Positions 33,072 through 42,837 of a stretch of 64,000 nucleotides of DNA are shown one piece after another. The notes under the pieces were generated by a model that worked only from the letters and a program-made list of their open reading frames with translations, ran no database searches and was not told the DNA's origin. The position numbers were made by a program, and so were the translations under genes. The stretch is from NCBI RefSeq assembly GCF_001672975.1, contig NZ_LZKU01000203.1, positions 1 through 64,000 on the forward strand, read 5' to 3'. Position 1 is the first letter of the stretch. The number at the start of each line of letters is the position of its first letter. The DNA is from Mycobacterium sp. 1465703.0. GTDB taxonomy: Bacteria; Actinomycetota; Actinomycetes; Mycobacteriales; Mycobacteriaceae.

Positions 33072-34700
33072 GTGACAACGGCGGCGGCACTACCGGGGCG
33101 GATCAGCGGATTCTTCCGCTGGGTGATGCGTACGCCGTGGCCGTTGTTCTCGCTCAGCATGCTGCAGGCCGACATCATCGGCGCCCTGTTCGTCTTGGGT
33201 TTCCTGCGCTACGCGCTGCCGCCCGAGGACCGCATCCAGTTGCAGGATCTGCCGGTGCTGAATTTGGCAATTTTCGGCGCCGCACTGGTGGTGGTGTTCC
33301 TCACCGGTTTGGCCGTGACGCTCCGGCTGCTGCTGCCGGTGTTCCGGTGGCAGCGCCGCGACAACATGCTCGCCGAGGCCGACCCGGCCGCCACCGAACT
33401 GGCCCGCAGCCGAGCCCTGCGGATGCCGTTCTACCGCACCCTGATCAGCATCGTGGCCTGGGCGATCGGCAGCGTGGTGTTCATCATCGCCAGCTGGTCG
33501 GTGGCCCGATTCGCCGCGCCCGTGGTGGCAGTGGCCACCGGGCTGGGTGCCGCGGCCACTTCGATCATCGGCTACCTACAGTCCGAGCGGGTGCTGCGGC
33601 CGGTGGCGGTGGCCGCCTTGCGTAGCGGGGTGCCCGAGAACGTCAAGGCGCCCGGGGTCATTCTGCGGCAGATCCTGACCTGGATGCTGTCCACCGCCGT
33701 GCCGGTGCTGGCGATCGTGCTGGCGGTGGTGGCCGACAAGACCTCGCTGCTGCACGCCACCCCGGAGAAGTTGTTCACCCCGATCCTGTTGCTGGCGATG
33801 GCGGCGCTGGGCATCGGGCTGGTCAGCACGCTGCTGGTGGCCATGTCGATCGCCGATCCGCTGCGCCAGCTGCGCTGGGCGCTCTCGGAGGTGCAGCGCG
33901 GAAACTACAACGCGCACATGCAGATCTACGACGCCAGCGAGCTGGGCCTGCTGCAGGCCGGCTTCAACGACATGGTGCGCGACCTGTCCGAGCGGCAGCG
34001 GCTGCGTGACCTGTTCGGCCGCTACGTCGGTGAAGACGTGGCCCGCCGGGCGCTGGAGCGCGGAACCGAGCTGGGCGGCCAGGAGCGTGATGTCGCGGTG
34101 CTGTTCGTCGACCTGGTCGGCTCCACCCAGTTGGCCTCGACCCGGCCGCCCGCCGAGGTGGTTCACCTGCTCAACGAGTTCTTCCGGGTGGTCGTGGAAA
34201 CCGTTGGCAAGCATGGCGGTTTCGTCAACAAGTTCCAGGGTGACGCCGCGCTGGCCATCTTCGGGGCGCCGATCGAACACCCCGACTCACCCGGTGGGGC
34301 GCTGGCCGCCGCGCGGGAATTGCACGACGCGCTCCTCCCGGTGATCGGTTCGGCGGAGTTCGGCATCGGGGTGTCGTCCGGGCGGGCGATCGCCGGCCAC
34401 ATCGGCGCGCAGGCCCGCTTCGAGTACACCGTGATCGGCGACCCGGTCAACGAGGCGGCCCGGCTCACCGAGCTGGCCAAGCTCGAACCCGGCCACGTGC
34501 TCGCGTCGGCGATCGCGGTCAGCGGCGCGCTCGATGCCGAAGCACTGTGCTGGGATGTCGGCGAGGTGGTGGAGCTGCGCGGGCGTCGGGCACCCACCCA
34601 GCTGGCGCGGCCGGTGGGTCTGGCCGGAACTAGCGACTCCGCACCCACCCCGGTCCACCACGATGAAGTGTCCAGCGAGGCCATCGGCCCGGGCTACTGA
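33072..34700 (+). CDS. Class III adenylyl cyclase with membrane and HAMP domains (Rv3645-like)
   Basis: Makes cAMP. The 542-residue protein has six membrane segments in the first ~275 residues, a HAMP linker (MSIADPLRQLRWAL, about 255-310) and a C-terminal class III catalytic domain. Catalytic features: the metal Asp in VLFVDLVGSTQL, the second Asp in NKFQGDAALAIFG, and the adenine/transition-state region EYTVIGDPVNEAAR. In M. tuberculosis Rv3645 is the main cAMP source and links to fatty-acid tolerance. GTG 33072 is chosen by homologue length; the open frame continuing upstream is antisense to holB. Confidence 0.92.
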   Translation: MTTAAALPGRISGFFRWVMRTPWPLFSLSMLQADIIGALFVLGFLRYALPPEDRIQLQDLPVLNLAIFGAALVVVFLTGLAVTLRLLLPVFRWQRRDNMLAEADPAATELARSRALRMPFYRTLISIVAWAIGSVVFIIASWSVARFAAPVVAVATGLGAAATSIIGYLQSERVLRPVAVAALRSGVPENVKAPGVILRQILTWMLSTAVPVLAIVLAVVADKTSLLHATPEKLFTPILLLAMAALGIGLVSTLLVAMSIADPLRQLRWALSEVQRGNYNAHMQIYDASELGLLQAGFNDMVRDLSERQRLRDLFGRYVGEDVARRALERGTELGGQERDVAVLFVDLVGSTQLASTRPPAEVVHLLNEFFRVVVETVGKHGGFVNKFQGDAALAIFGAPIEHPDSPGGALAAARELHDALLPVIGSAEFGIGVSSGRAIAGHIGAQARFEYTVIGDPVNEAARLTELAKLEPGHVLASAIAVSGALDAEALCWDVGEVVELRGRRAPTQLARPVGLAGTSDSAPTPVHHDEVSSEAIGPGY

Positions 34701-34715
34701 GACCCCGGAACCGGC

Positions 34716-37529
34716 CTAACCGCGCTTGGCGGCCTTCTTGGCCGCCGCCTTCTTCGCCGGAGCCTTGCGGGTCGCCTTCTTGGCCGGACGCTTCGCCGGC
34801 CCACGGGCCCGCCGGTCGGCCAGCAGCTCGGCAGCGCGCTCATCGGTGATCGACAAGACGTCGTCGCCCTTGCGCAGGCTGGCATTCGTCTCGCCGTCGG
34901 TGACGTACGGTCCGAACCGGCCGTCCTTGATCACCATCGGCTTACCGGTCGCGGGATCGGCGCCCAGCTCGCGCAACGGCGGCGCGGCCGCGCCTTGCCT
35001 GCCGCGGCGTTTGGGTTCGGCGTAGATCTTCAGCGCTTCCTCGAGGGTGATGTCGAACATCTGCTCCTCGGTCGCCAGCGAGCGAGAGTCGGTGCCGCGC
35101 TTCAGGTATGGGCCGTAGCGGCCGTTCTGTGCGGTGATCTCCTCACCGGACTCAGGGTCGACACCCACCACCCGGGGCAGCGAGAGCAGCCGCAGCGCAT
35201 CCTCGAGCGTCACCGTTTGCAGGTCCATGGTGCGCAGCAGCGAACCGGTGCGGGGCTTGGGGCCGGTGGGCTTTTTGCCCTTCTTCGCGGGCGCGGCACT
35301 GCCGTCGTCGTCGCCGGGCGGCGGCTCGGGCAGGATCTCGGAAACGTATGGCCCGTAACGGCCGTCCTTTGCGACGATCTCGTGACCCGTTTCCGGGTCT
35401 ACGCCCAGCACGCGTCCCTCCTGCGGCGTGGCGAACAGTTGCTCGGCCACATCCAGGGTGAGTTCATCGGGGGTCAGCGAGTCGTTGAGGTTGGCCCGCT
35501 GCGGCTTCGGCTCGCCGTCGTCGCCGGGCACCATGCGTTCCAGATAGGGCCCGTTCTTGCCCACCCGGACGTAGACCGGCCGGCCCTGCTCGTCGTCAAA
35601 GAGCTTGATGGAGTTGACTTCTCGAGCGTCGATGCCTTCCAGATTGACGCCGACGAGCTTCTTCAGCCCACCGGAGCGGGCCACCGAGTCGGCCACGCCG
35701 TGCTCGCCGCCGAAGTAGAAGTTGTTGAGCCAGTCGGTGCGCCGCTCCTGGCCCGAGGCGATCGCGTCGAGTTCGTCTTCCATCGCGGCGGTGAAGTCGT
35801 AGTCGACGAGACGGCCGAAATGCTGTTCCAGCAAACCGGTTACGGCGAACGCCACCCATGACGGCACCAGGGCGCTGCCCTTCTTGTGCACGTAGCCACG
35901 GTCCTGGATGGTCTTGATGATCGACGAGTACGTCGACGGGCGGCCGATGCCCAGCTCTTCGAGCGCCTTGACCAGCGACGCCTCGGTGTAGCGCGCCGGG
36001 GGGTTGGTGGCATGGCCGTCGGGGGTGAGTTCGATGGCGTCCAGCCGCTGGCCCTGGGTCAGCTGCGGCAGCCGGCTCTCGGCGTCGTCGGCCTCGCCGC
36101 CGGCCAATTCGTCGACCGTCTCCACATAGGCCTTCAAGAACCCCGCGAAGGTGATGGTGCGACCGCTGGCCGAGAACACCACGTCTCTGCCGTCTGATTG
36201 GCCGTTGATCCGCAGGCTCAGCGTGGTGCCGCGCGCGTCAGCCATCTGCGAGGCCACCGTGCGCTGCCAGATCAGCTCGTAGATGCGGAATTCGTCACCA
36301 TCGAGTTCGCGGCGCACCGCGTCCGGAGTCGCAAACGTCTCGCCCGCCGGCCGGATCGCCTCGTGGGCCTCCTGCGCGTTCTTCACCTTGCGGGTGTACT
36401 GGCGCGGCGACGGGGACACGTATTCGGCGCCGTAAAGCTGGCGGGCCTGGGTGCGTGCGGCGTTGATCGCCGACTCCGACAGCGTGGTCGAGTCGGTACG
36501 CATATAAGTGATGTAGCCGTTCTCGTAGAGCCGCTGGGCGATGCTCATCGTGCGCTCGGAGGAGAACCGCAACTTGCGGCCGGCTTCCTGCTGCAGCGTC
36601 GAGGTCATGAACGGTGCGTAGGGGCGCCGGGTGTAGGGCTTTTCCTCCACCGACGCGACGTTGAGCTGGGCGCCTCGCAGGCCCGCGGCCAGCTGCGTCG
36701 CGCTGGCCTCGTCGAGAACGGTCACCTCGTCGGCCTTGCGCAGCTCGCCCAGCGAGTCGAAATCGCGGCCGGTGGCCACCCGCAGGCCGTCGACGCTGGT
36801 CAAACGGGCGGAGAAGGTGGGCGGGGAGGCCTGCGGGTCGGACACGCTGGCATCCAGCTGGGCCACGATGTCCCAGTAGGACGCGCTGCGAAACGCCATC
36901 CGGTCGCGTTCGCGCTGCACGATGATCCGGGTGGCCACCGATTGGACCCGGCCCGCCGACAGCTTGGGGGCGACCTTCTTCCACAGCACGGGGCTGACCT
37001 CGTAGCCGTACAGCCGGTCCAGGATGCGGCGGGTTTCCTGCGCGTCGACCAGGTCGATGTCCAGGTCGCGAGGGTTTTCGGCGGCCTCCAGGATGGCCGG
37101 CTCGGTGATCTCGTGGAACACCATCCGCTTGACCGGAATGTTCGGCTTGAGGGTTTCCAGCAGGTGCCAGGCGATGGCTTCGCCCTCGCGGTCACCATCC
37201 GTGGCCAGATAGAGCTCGTCGACCTCTTTGAGCAGGCCTTTGAGCTCGGTGACCGTGCTCTTCTTCTCGGGGCTGATGATGTACAGCGGTTCGAAGTCCG
37301 CGTCGACGTTCACGCCGAGGCGCGCCCACGGCTCCGACTTGAACTTCGCCGGCACGTCGGCGGCGGCCCGGGGCAGGTCGCGGATATGACCGCGCGACGA
37401 TTCGACGATGTACCTGGAGCCCAGGTAGCCGGCCAGTTTGCGCGCCTTGGTCGGCGACTCGACGATGACGAGTCGGCGGCGGCTGCCATTCCCGCCGCTG
37501 CTGGTGTCCTTTAGTTTCGGGTCAGCCAA
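34716..37529 (-). CDS. topA: DNA topoisomerase I
   Basis: Relaxes negative supercoils. The 937-residue type IA enzyme has the TOPRIM motifs IVESPTKARK and DGDREGEA, and the active-site tyrosine in ITYMRTDSTTL. The C-terminal third holds four Topo_C-type repeats (each with DGRYGPYV or NGRYGPYL-like cores) and no zinc-finger cysteines, followed by a lysine/alanine-rich basic tail (KKAAAKKAAK), as in other mycobacteria. Gene ends 15 bases from the convergent cyclase gene. Confidence 0.97.
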   Translation of the reverse strand: MADPKLKDTSSGGNGSRRRLVIVESPTKARKLAGYLGSRYIVESSRGHIRDLPRAAADVPAKFKSEPWARLGVNVDADFEPLYIISPEKKSTVTELKGLLKEVDELYLATDGDREGEAIAWHLLETLKPNIPVKRMVFHEITEPAILEAAENPRDLDIDLVDAQETRRILDRLYGYEVSPVLWKKVAPKLSAGRVQSVATRIIVQRERDRMAFRSASYWDIVAQLDASVSDPQASPPTFSARLTSVDGLRVATGRDFDSLGELRKADEVTVLDEASATQLAAGLRGAQLNVASVEEKPYTRRPYAPFMTSTLQQEAGRKLRFSSERTMSIAQRLYENGYITYMRTDSTTLSESAINAARTQARQLYGAEYVSPSPRQYTRKVKNAQEAHEAIRPAGETFATPDAVRRELDGDEFRIYELIWQRTVASQMADARGTTLSLRINGQSDGRDVVFSASGRTITFAGFLKAYVETVDELAGGEADDAESRLPQLTQGQRLDAIELTPDGHATNPPARYTEASLVKALEELGIGRPSTYSSIIKTIQDRGYVHKKGSALVPSWVAFAVTGLLEQHFGRLVDYDFTAAMEDELDAIASGQERRTDWLNNFYFGGEHGVADSVARSGGLKKLVGVNLEGIDAREVNSIKLFDDEQGRPVYVRVGKNGPYLERMVPGDDGEPKPQRANLNDSLTPDELTLDVAEQLFATPQEGRVLGVDPETGHEIVAKDGRYGPYVSEILPEPPPGDDDGSAAPAKKGKKPTGPKPRTGSLLRTMDLQTVTLEDALRLLSLPRVVGVDPESGEEITAQNGRYGPYLKRGTDSRSLATEEQMFDITLEEALKIYAEPKRRGRQGAAAPPLRELGADPATGKPMVIKDGRFGPYVTDGETNASLRKGDDVLSITDERAAELLADRRARGPAKRPAKKATRKAPAKKAAAKKAAKRG

Positions 37530-37695
37530 CTGCCCTTACGCTCCATCCCTGATTGGTCCCCCCTGCGAGACCACCTGCAGGAAGAATGACAGGTCGGCCT
37601 CGAAAATTCCGGTGAAATTCAGGTACGCAACCGTTCCTTCGCCCTGCGGCACCTGACAATTTCGCACCCTTGGGCGCGCCTGCGCAAACTGACCT

Positions 37696-37710
37696 CCGCC
37701 GAAACGGCGG
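37696..37710 (-). terminator. Possible hairpin terminator after the Rv3647c-like gene
   Basis: CCGCCG-AAA-CGGCGG (37696-37710) is a perfect 6-base stem about 35 bases after the stop of the gene on the minus strand. It has no U-tract. The rest of 37530-37743 shows no gene; it must hold the topA promoter. Confidence 0.3.
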
Positions 37711-37743
37711 CGAGCCGATCCGATTTCGGGCGCTGTCTGCTGG

Positions 37744-38343
37744 CTAAACTCTCGGCCACCGCGATAACGCGTCGGCGCCTTCGGGCGGTTCCCCCACGTT
37801 CTCTACCAGGCGCGATAGCCTACGGCGGCCGCTGATCCGCAGTGCCGGCCGGCCGCCGCGGGTACCGATCAGGGTGGGCGCGATGCCCACCCGCATCAAA
37901 GCCGACGCCAGCGGCGAGTGGGTGTCCGGCGCGTGGGGGTCCAAGGCCAACAGGTAATGCTCGCCCTCGGGATTTCCGGCTGCCAGCGTCCACGCCCGCA
38001 ACTCGCGCGGCCCGGGCAGCCAGCGCGGTGGCACCGTCTTGACCGCGCCGCGCGTCCATTCGGCGGCCAGCGTGCTCAACGAGGGGTGCACCGCGGTGCG
38101 CACCAGCGGGGTGTCCTCGTCGGTTCGGCTGATCTCGGCCGCCAGACCCGCCTCTCGGATCATCTCCGCCAGCGCCGAGGCGCGCCAGGACTGATCCACG
38201 ACCACCGACAGCCGGGCACCTGCGACGGAACTTTCACCGGTAGCACCGACGGTGACGATCTGCCCGGACGCCGCCAGCACCCCGGAGAGATCGGCGACCG
38301 CAGGCGGCACCGACTCCGCTGTAAAGAAGGAAAGCTGGCTCAC
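37744..38343 (-). CDS. Conserved actinobacterial hypothetical protein (Rv3647c-like)
   Basis: A 199-residue protein starting VSQLSFFTAESVPPAVADL, with a conserved C-terminal block (PGPRELRAWTLAAG, then ALRISGRRRLSRLVENVG). It is usually next to cspA and topA in mycobacteria. No catalytic motif is recognised and no membrane segment is seen. GTG 38343 is chosen because the long frame upstream runs into the cspA terminator. Confidence 0.82.
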   Translation of the reverse strand: MSQLSFFTAESVPPAVADLSGVLAASGQIVTVGATGESSVAGARLSVVVDQSWRASALAEMIREAGLAAEISRTDEDTPLVRTAVHPSLSTLAAEWTRGAVKTVPPRWLPGPRELRAWTLAAGNPEGEHYLLALDPHAPDTHSPLASALMRVGIAPTLIGTRGGRPALRISGRRRLSRLVENVGEPPEGADALSRWPRV

Positions 38344-38443
38344 GCCACCGACAGTAGGCCAGGTGGCCCGTCCGCGTCTCGAGGTATCGGCGCGGCGTTC
38401 GGCGCCGAGTGGGATGCGTCCTGGTTGCGGCGGGAATGAGGAA

Positions 38444-38484
38444 ACCCCCCGGCTGGACCCGTTGGGCGGGTCTGCACGGGGGGT
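38444..38484 (-). terminator. Terminator-like nested hairpin downstream of cspA
   Basis: On the minus strand the cspA stop is followed by ACCCCCCG (38477-38484) pairing with CGGGGGGT (38444-38451), and inside it GACCCG pairs with CGGGTC (38467-38472 with 38456-38461) around TTGGG. A short TTT run follows the outer stem. It sits between cspA and the next gene on the same strand. Confidence 0.6.
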
Positions 38485-38506
38485 ATCCGTTAAGGTCTGC
38501 TCTTCT

Positions 38507-38710
38507 CTACAGGGAGCGGACTCCGGTGGCCTGGGGGCCCTTAGGGCTGTGGCCGATCTCGAACTCGACCTTCTGGTTTTCTTCGAGGGTGCGGAAGCCC
38601 GAACCCTGGATCTCCGTGTAGTGGACAAACACATCCGCGGAACCGTCTTCAGGGGCGATGAACCCGAAGCCCTTCTCCGCATTGAACCACTTCACAGTTC
38701 CCTGTGGCAT
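38507..38710 (-). CDS. cspA: Cold-shock protein CspA
   Basis: A single-domain nucleic-acid chaperone. The 67-residue OB-fold has RNP1 KGFGFI and RNP2 VFVHY, followed by [15 protein letters not shown]. It is normal in length for the family. The leader is about 280 bases long up to the divergent helicase gene and contains a strong hairpin (38739-38763); a purine-rich tract (GAAAGATCGAGAG) precedes ATG 38710. The start is certain. Confidence 0.95.
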   Translation of the reverse strand: MPQGTVKWFNAEKGFGFIAPEDGSADVFVHYTEIQGSGFRTLEENQKVEFEIGHSPKGPQATGVRSL

Positions 38711-38738
38711 CTCTCGATCTTTCCTTTTCTTCTGGGAG

Positions 38739-38763
38739 CGGGGCATCGCCTTTCGATGCCCCG
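38739..38763 (-). promoter_or_regulatory. Strong hairpin in the cspA leader
   Basis: CGGGGCATCG-CCTTT-CGATGCCCCG is a perfect 10-base-pair stem with a 5-base loop, ending 28 bases before the cspA start. The RNA between hairpin and start is almost all purine (AGAAGAAAAGGAAAGA). Possible roles: RNA thermosensor, attenuator or stability element. The rest of 38711-38993 holds a TTGACA (plus strand, 38862-38867) and a TTGACT (minus strand, 38894-38899) that could be -35 boxes of face-to-face promoters; this is weak. Confidence 0.5.
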
Positions 38764-38993
38764 GGCCTGGTACGACCGCCATACCTCGCTGAGTCGCCGG
38801 AACTTCACCCGACCGATTAACCTCGCAGGAACCGCGGCCGCAACGTCGATCCTGCGAAAGTTTGACACGAACACAGAAGCTGCGACCGCAAATAGTCAAC
38901 CATGTTCATCGCGTCGGCGACAGACTTGTGTCTTCGGCCGATTCGAATGCCGATTCCAAGCCCGATTCCACCACGGATCCAGGAGGGAGCGAG

Positions 38994-41327
38994 ATGGCGA
39001 GTTTCGGCAGTGAACTGCTTGCTGCCGCACTCGCCGGAACCGCGTTGGACGAGCACCCGCTGCGTCATGTCGCCGAAGTGCCACCGCGCAGCGGCCGTCC
39101 GCACGATTGGCCGTCCTGGGCCGAGTCCGATGTGGTCAAGGCGTTCGCCGAGTGCGGGATCGAATCTCCGTGGTCGCATCAATTCGCCGCCGCCGATCTG
39201 GCTTACGCGGGCCGTCACGTAGTGCTCAGCACCGGCACCGCGTCGGGCAAGTCCCTGGCCTATCAGCTTCCTGTCCTCAACGCGCTGGCCACCGATCCGC
39301 GGGCCCGGGTGCTCTACCTGTCACCCACCAAGGCGTTGGGCCACGACCAATTGCGCGCCGCACACGCGCTCACCGCGGCGATTCCGCGATGTCACGACGT
39401 CGCACCGACCGCCTACGACGGCGACAGTCCCACTGAGGTCCGACGCTTCGCGCGGGAACGTTCCCGATGGTTGTTCTCGAATCCCGACATGATCCACTTG
39501 TCGATTCTTCGCAACCACGCCCGCTGGGCAGTCCTGTTGCGCGGTCTGCGATTCGTGGTTGTCGACGAATGCCATTACTACCGTGGGGTGTTCGGCTCCA
39601 ATGTGGCGATGGTGTTACGCCGCTTGCTGCGGTTGTGTGCGCGCTACTCGACTCAGCCCGGTTCCATGCCGACCGTCATCTTCGCAAGCGCGACAACGGA
39701 TTCGCCGGGCGCGACGGCCGCCGAGCTGATCGGGCTTCCGGTAGAGGAGGTTACCGAGGACGGTTCGCCCCAGGGTGCCCGAACCGTGGCGTTGTGGGAA
39801 CCCGCGTTGCGCGCCGACCTGACCGGTGAGAACGGCGCGCCGGTTCGTCGCTCCGCCGGTGCCGAGGCGGCGCGGGTGATGGCCGACCTGATCGCCGAGG
39901 GCGCTCAAACGCTGACGTTCGTCCGGTCGCGCCGCGCCGCGGAATTGACCGCGCTGGGCGCGCAGGCGAGGTTGGACGACATCGCGCCGGAGTTATCCCA
40001 CACGGTGGCGTCGTATCGAGCCGGTTACCTCGCCGAGGACCGCACCGCGTTGGAGCGCGCCCTGGCCCAGGGCCAGTTGCGCGGCCTGGCCACCACTAAT
40101 GCGCTGGAATTGGGTGTGGACATCGCCGGGCTGGATGCGGTGGTGCTCGCCGGTTTTCCCGGCACGGTCGCCTCGTTCTGGCAGCAGGCCGGCCGGTCCG
40201 GGCGGCGCGGCCAGGGTGCGCTGGTGGTGTTGATCGCCCGGGACGATCCGCTGGATACGTATTTGGTGCACCATCCCGCCGCACTACTGGACAAGCCGGT
40301 CGAGCGGGTGGTGATCGACCCGGCCAACCCGTACATCCTGGGCCCGCAGCTGCTGTGTGCGGCAACCGAACTGCCGCTCGACGATGCCGAGGTGCACACT
40401 CTGGGCGCCACCGCAGTGGCCGACGGTCTGGTCGACGACGGGTTGCTGCGCCGGCGCAATGGGAAGTACTTTCCGGTGCCCGGACTGGAACCGCATGCCG
40501 CGGTGGACATCCGGGGCTCGGCGGGCGGCCAGATCGTCATCGTGGAGGCCGATACCGGACGGTTGCTGGGCAGTGCCGGTGCCAGCCAGGCGCCGGCTTC
40601 GGTCCACCCCGGCGCGGTGTATCTGCATCAGGGCGACAGCTACGTGGTGGACTCGCTGGATACCGAGGAAGGCATCGCGTTCGTTCACGCCGAGGACCCC
40701 GGTTACGCCACGTTCGCACGGGAGATCACCGACATCGCCGTCACCGGTGCGGGCGAACGGTTGGCCTTCGGGCCCGTCACGCTGGGGTTGGTGCCGGTCC
40801 GCGTCACCCACCAGGTGGTGGGGTATCTGCGCCGCCGGCTCTCCGGGGAGGTGATCGACTTCATCGAACTGGACATGACGGAACACACCTTGGCCACCAC
40901 CGCGGTGATGTATACCATCACCGAAGATGCGCTGCAACGCAACGGTATTGAGGCGACTCGGATTCCAGGAGCATTGCATGCCGCCGAGCATGCCGCGATC
41001 GGACTGCTGCCGTTGGTAGCCAGTTGTGACCGCGGGGACATCGGCGGTTTGTCCACCGCCGTCGGACCCGATCCCCTTGGCCTGCCGAGCGTCTTCGTCT
41101 ACGACGGCTACCCGGGCGGCGCGGGATTCGCCGAACGGGGCTTTCGCCAGGCGCGCACCTGGCTGGGTGCCACAGCCGCCGCCATCGAGGCGTGTGAGTG
41201 CCCTGGGGGATGTCCGTCATGCGTGCAATCCCCCAAGTGCGGCAACGGCAACGACCCGCTCGACAAGACGGGCGCGGTGCTGGTGCTGAAACTGGTCCTG
41301 GCGGAGTTGGCGCGGGGGCCGCGCTGA
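38994..41327 (+). CDS. DEAD/DEAH-box helicase with DUF1998 zinc module (SftH/MrfA type)
   Basis: A 777-residue superfamily II helicase. Motif I is STGTASGKSLAY, motif II is DECH (VVDECHYY), motif III SAT (FASATTD) and motif VI QQAGRSGRRGQ. The C-terminus carries the tetra-cysteine CECPGGCPSCVQSPKC of the DUF1998 family. M. smegmatis SftH and B. subtilis MrfA, of this family, are 3'-5' DNA translocases; MrfA acts in mitomycin repair. ATG 38994 follows a strong AGGAGGGAGCGAG. DNA repair is a family-based inference. Confidence 0.93.
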   Translation: MASFGSELLAAALAGTALDEHPLRHVAEVPPRSGRPHDWPSWAESDVVKAFAECGIESPWSHQFAAADLAYAGRHVVLSTGTASGKSLAYQLPVLNALATDPRARVLYLSPTKALGHDQLRAAHALTAAIPRCHDVAPTAYDGDSPTEVRRFARERSRWLFSNPDMIHLSILRNHARWAVLLRGLRFVVVDECHYYRGVFGSNVAMVLRRLLRLCARYSTQPGSMPTVIFASATTDSPGATAAELIGLPVEEVTEDGSPQGARTVALWEPALRADLTGENGAPVRRSAGAEAARVMADLIAEGAQTLTFVRSRRAAELTALGAQARLDDIAPELSHTVASYRAGYLAEDRTALERALAQGQLRGLATTNALELGVDIAGLDAVVLAGFPGTVASFWQQAGRSGRRGQGALVVLIARDDPLDTYLVHHPAALLDKPVERVVIDPANPYILGPQLLCAATELPLDDAEVHTLGATAVADGLVDDGLLRRRNGKYFPVPGLEPHAAVDIRGSAGGQIVIVEADTGRLLGSAGASQAPASVHPGAVYLHQGDSYVVDSLDTEEGIAFVHAEDPGYATFAREITDIAVTGAGERLAFGPVTLGLVPVRVTHQVVGYLRRRLSGEVIDFIELDMTEHTLATTAVMYTITEDALQRNGIEATRIPGALHAAEHAAIGLLPLVASCDRGDIGGLSTAVGPDPLGLPSVFVYDGYPGGAGFAERGFRQARTWLGATAAAIEACECPGGCPSCVQSPKCGNGNDPLDKTGAVLVLKLVLAELARGPR

Positions 41328-41411
41328 GCGAGGCCGTCGGGATGCCCACAAAATCGCGTAGCGATTCGTCCGATTCCCCTACAAGCCTCCTGTGTCCGTA
41401 AACTCGGCCAC

Positions 41412-42449
41412 ATGGCCCACGATTGGTTGCTCGTGGAGACACTCGGGGGAGATCCCACCGTTGTGTCGCAAGGCCGCCAGCTCAAAAATCTCGTCCCGAT
41501 CACCACATTCCTGCGTCGCAGCCCCTATCTCTCCGCGGTTCGCACGGCGATCGCCGAGTCGGTGCAGACCGGCCAGGCGTTGACCAGCATCACACCTAAG
41601 CGCGACCGCATCATTCGCACCGAGCCGGTGGTGATGTCCGACGGTTTCATCCACGGCGTGCATGTGTGGACCGGGCCCTCCGACATCGAACCGCCGGAGC
41701 GGCCGATCCCGGGGCCGCTCAAGTGGGACTTGACCATGGGCGTGGCCACCGATACGCGTGAGTCGCTGATCAACAGCGGGAAGAATCCTGAGGTCGAAGT
41801 CACTTTCGGCAGGGCCTTCGCCGAGGACCTTCCATCCCGTGAACTAAACCCGAACGAAACCAAGGTGCTGGCGATGGCGGTCAAGGCCAAGCCGGACCAA
41901 ACACTCTGTAGCACTTGGGATCTCACCAACTGGCGGGGAGAGCCGATTCGGATAGGTTTCGTCGCACGCACGATCCTGGAACCGGGGTCCGATGGCCGGG
42001 AGCACTTGGTGGCGCGGGCGATCAATTGGCAGTCCGAACTGAAGGGCCCCCCGGTCTCGACCGATGATCTCGCGCAACGAATCCTCAGCGGCCTCGCTCA
42101 AGCCGGGGTGCACCGCGCGCTGATCGATCTGAACACCTGGTCGCTGCTGAAATGGCTCGACGAGCCCTGCACTTTTTACGACTGGCGTGGCAGCGAGACG
42201 GGCCAGCCCAGGATTCACCCCGATGACAAGGGCCTGATGTCCACCATGACAAAGGAATTCAACGGCGGCGCCACCAGTCGGGTGTTGCGGATGCCCGGGC
42301 ACGACGGGGGCTGGGTGCCGGTGCACGTCACGGTCAACCGGGTGGAACTGGAGCCGGAAACGTACGCCGGATTGGTCTCCTTGCGCCTGCCTACCGATGA
42401 GGAACTGGCCGCCGCGGGATTGTCGCGAACGCCCGGCACCGCGCCCTAG
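41412..42449 (+). CDS. Triple sensor-domain protein (Rv3651-like)
   Basis: A 345-residue soluble protein with no membrane segment. In M. tuberculosis the homologue's crystal structure shows three sensor-like domains (GAF- and PAS-type; DUF5593/DUF5628). The start MAHDWLLVETLGGDP and the final block VTVNRVELEPETYAGLVSLRLPT match the family as I know it. No output domain is present, so it may sense a ligand and act by protein contact. It ends 4 bases from the convergent TadE-like gene. In M. tuberculosis a PE gene (PE33) precedes it; there is none here. Confidence 0.85.
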   Translation: MAHDWLLVETLGGDPTVVSQGRQLKNLVPITTFLRRSPYLSAVRTAIAESVQTGQALTSITPKRDRIIRTEPVVMSDGFIHGVHVWTGPSDIEPPERPIPGPLKWDLTMGVATDTRESLINSGKNPEVEVTFGRAFAEDLPSRELNPNETKVLAMAVKAKPDQTLCSTWDLTNWRGEPIRIGFVARTILEPGSDGREHLVARAINWQSELKGPPVSTDDLAQRILSGLAQAGVHRALIDLNTWSLLKWLDEPCTFYDWRGSETGQPRIHPDDKGLMSTMTKEFNGGATSRVLRMPGHDGGWVPVHVTVNRVELEPETYAGLVSLRLPTDEELAAAGLSRTPGTAP

Positions 42450-42453
42450 TCGG

Positions 42454-42837
42454 TCACTGGGTCGGCCCCGCCCGTGCGGCGGCCCTGGCCACACCGCCGA
42501 AGCCGACCGGCACCCGCGCCGTGATGACGACGTCGAGATTGTCTACCGCGCAGTGGATGTCGTCGACCCGCATCTGGCGGGCCACGTCCGCAGCCCGCCC
42601 GCACGCCGTCTGCGTCCCGGAGTTCAGCCGGACCGCGGCGGCCAAAGCGGCCAGGTCGGCCACCGCCTGCGCGCGGTGTCGTGCCAGCACCGCCGCGCCC
42701 AGGTAGGCACCCCCACCAGTCACCGTCAACAGCACCACCACCATCCAGGCCGCGACCAGAGTGGCCGAACCCCGCTCACCGCGACGGCTCGGCCGCCGAC
42801 ACCGCTTTGGCCGCAATATCGATGGTGGGCAATACAT
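42454..42837 (-). CDS. TadE-like pilus-associated protein, last gene of the Tad cluster (Rv3654c-like)
   Basis: The protein has one membrane segment (GSATLVAAWMVVVLLTVTGGG) with a type IV prepilin-like Gly-Ser-Ala start, then LARHRAQAVADLAALAAA, a hallmark of the actinobacterial Tad-cluster pseudopilin family. ATG 42837 gives 127 residues with an arginine-rich leader and overlaps the preceding tadE; a shorter start at ATG 42738 is inside the membrane segment. The start is uncertain. Role: minor pilin-like or export-related, inferred. Confidence 0.7.
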   Translation of the reverse strand: MYCPPSILRPKRCRRPSRRGERGSATLVAAWMVVVLLTVTGGGAYLGAAVLARHRAQAVADLAALAAAVRLNSGTQTACGRAADVARQMRVDDIHCAVDNLDVVITARVPVGFGGVARAAARAGPTQ

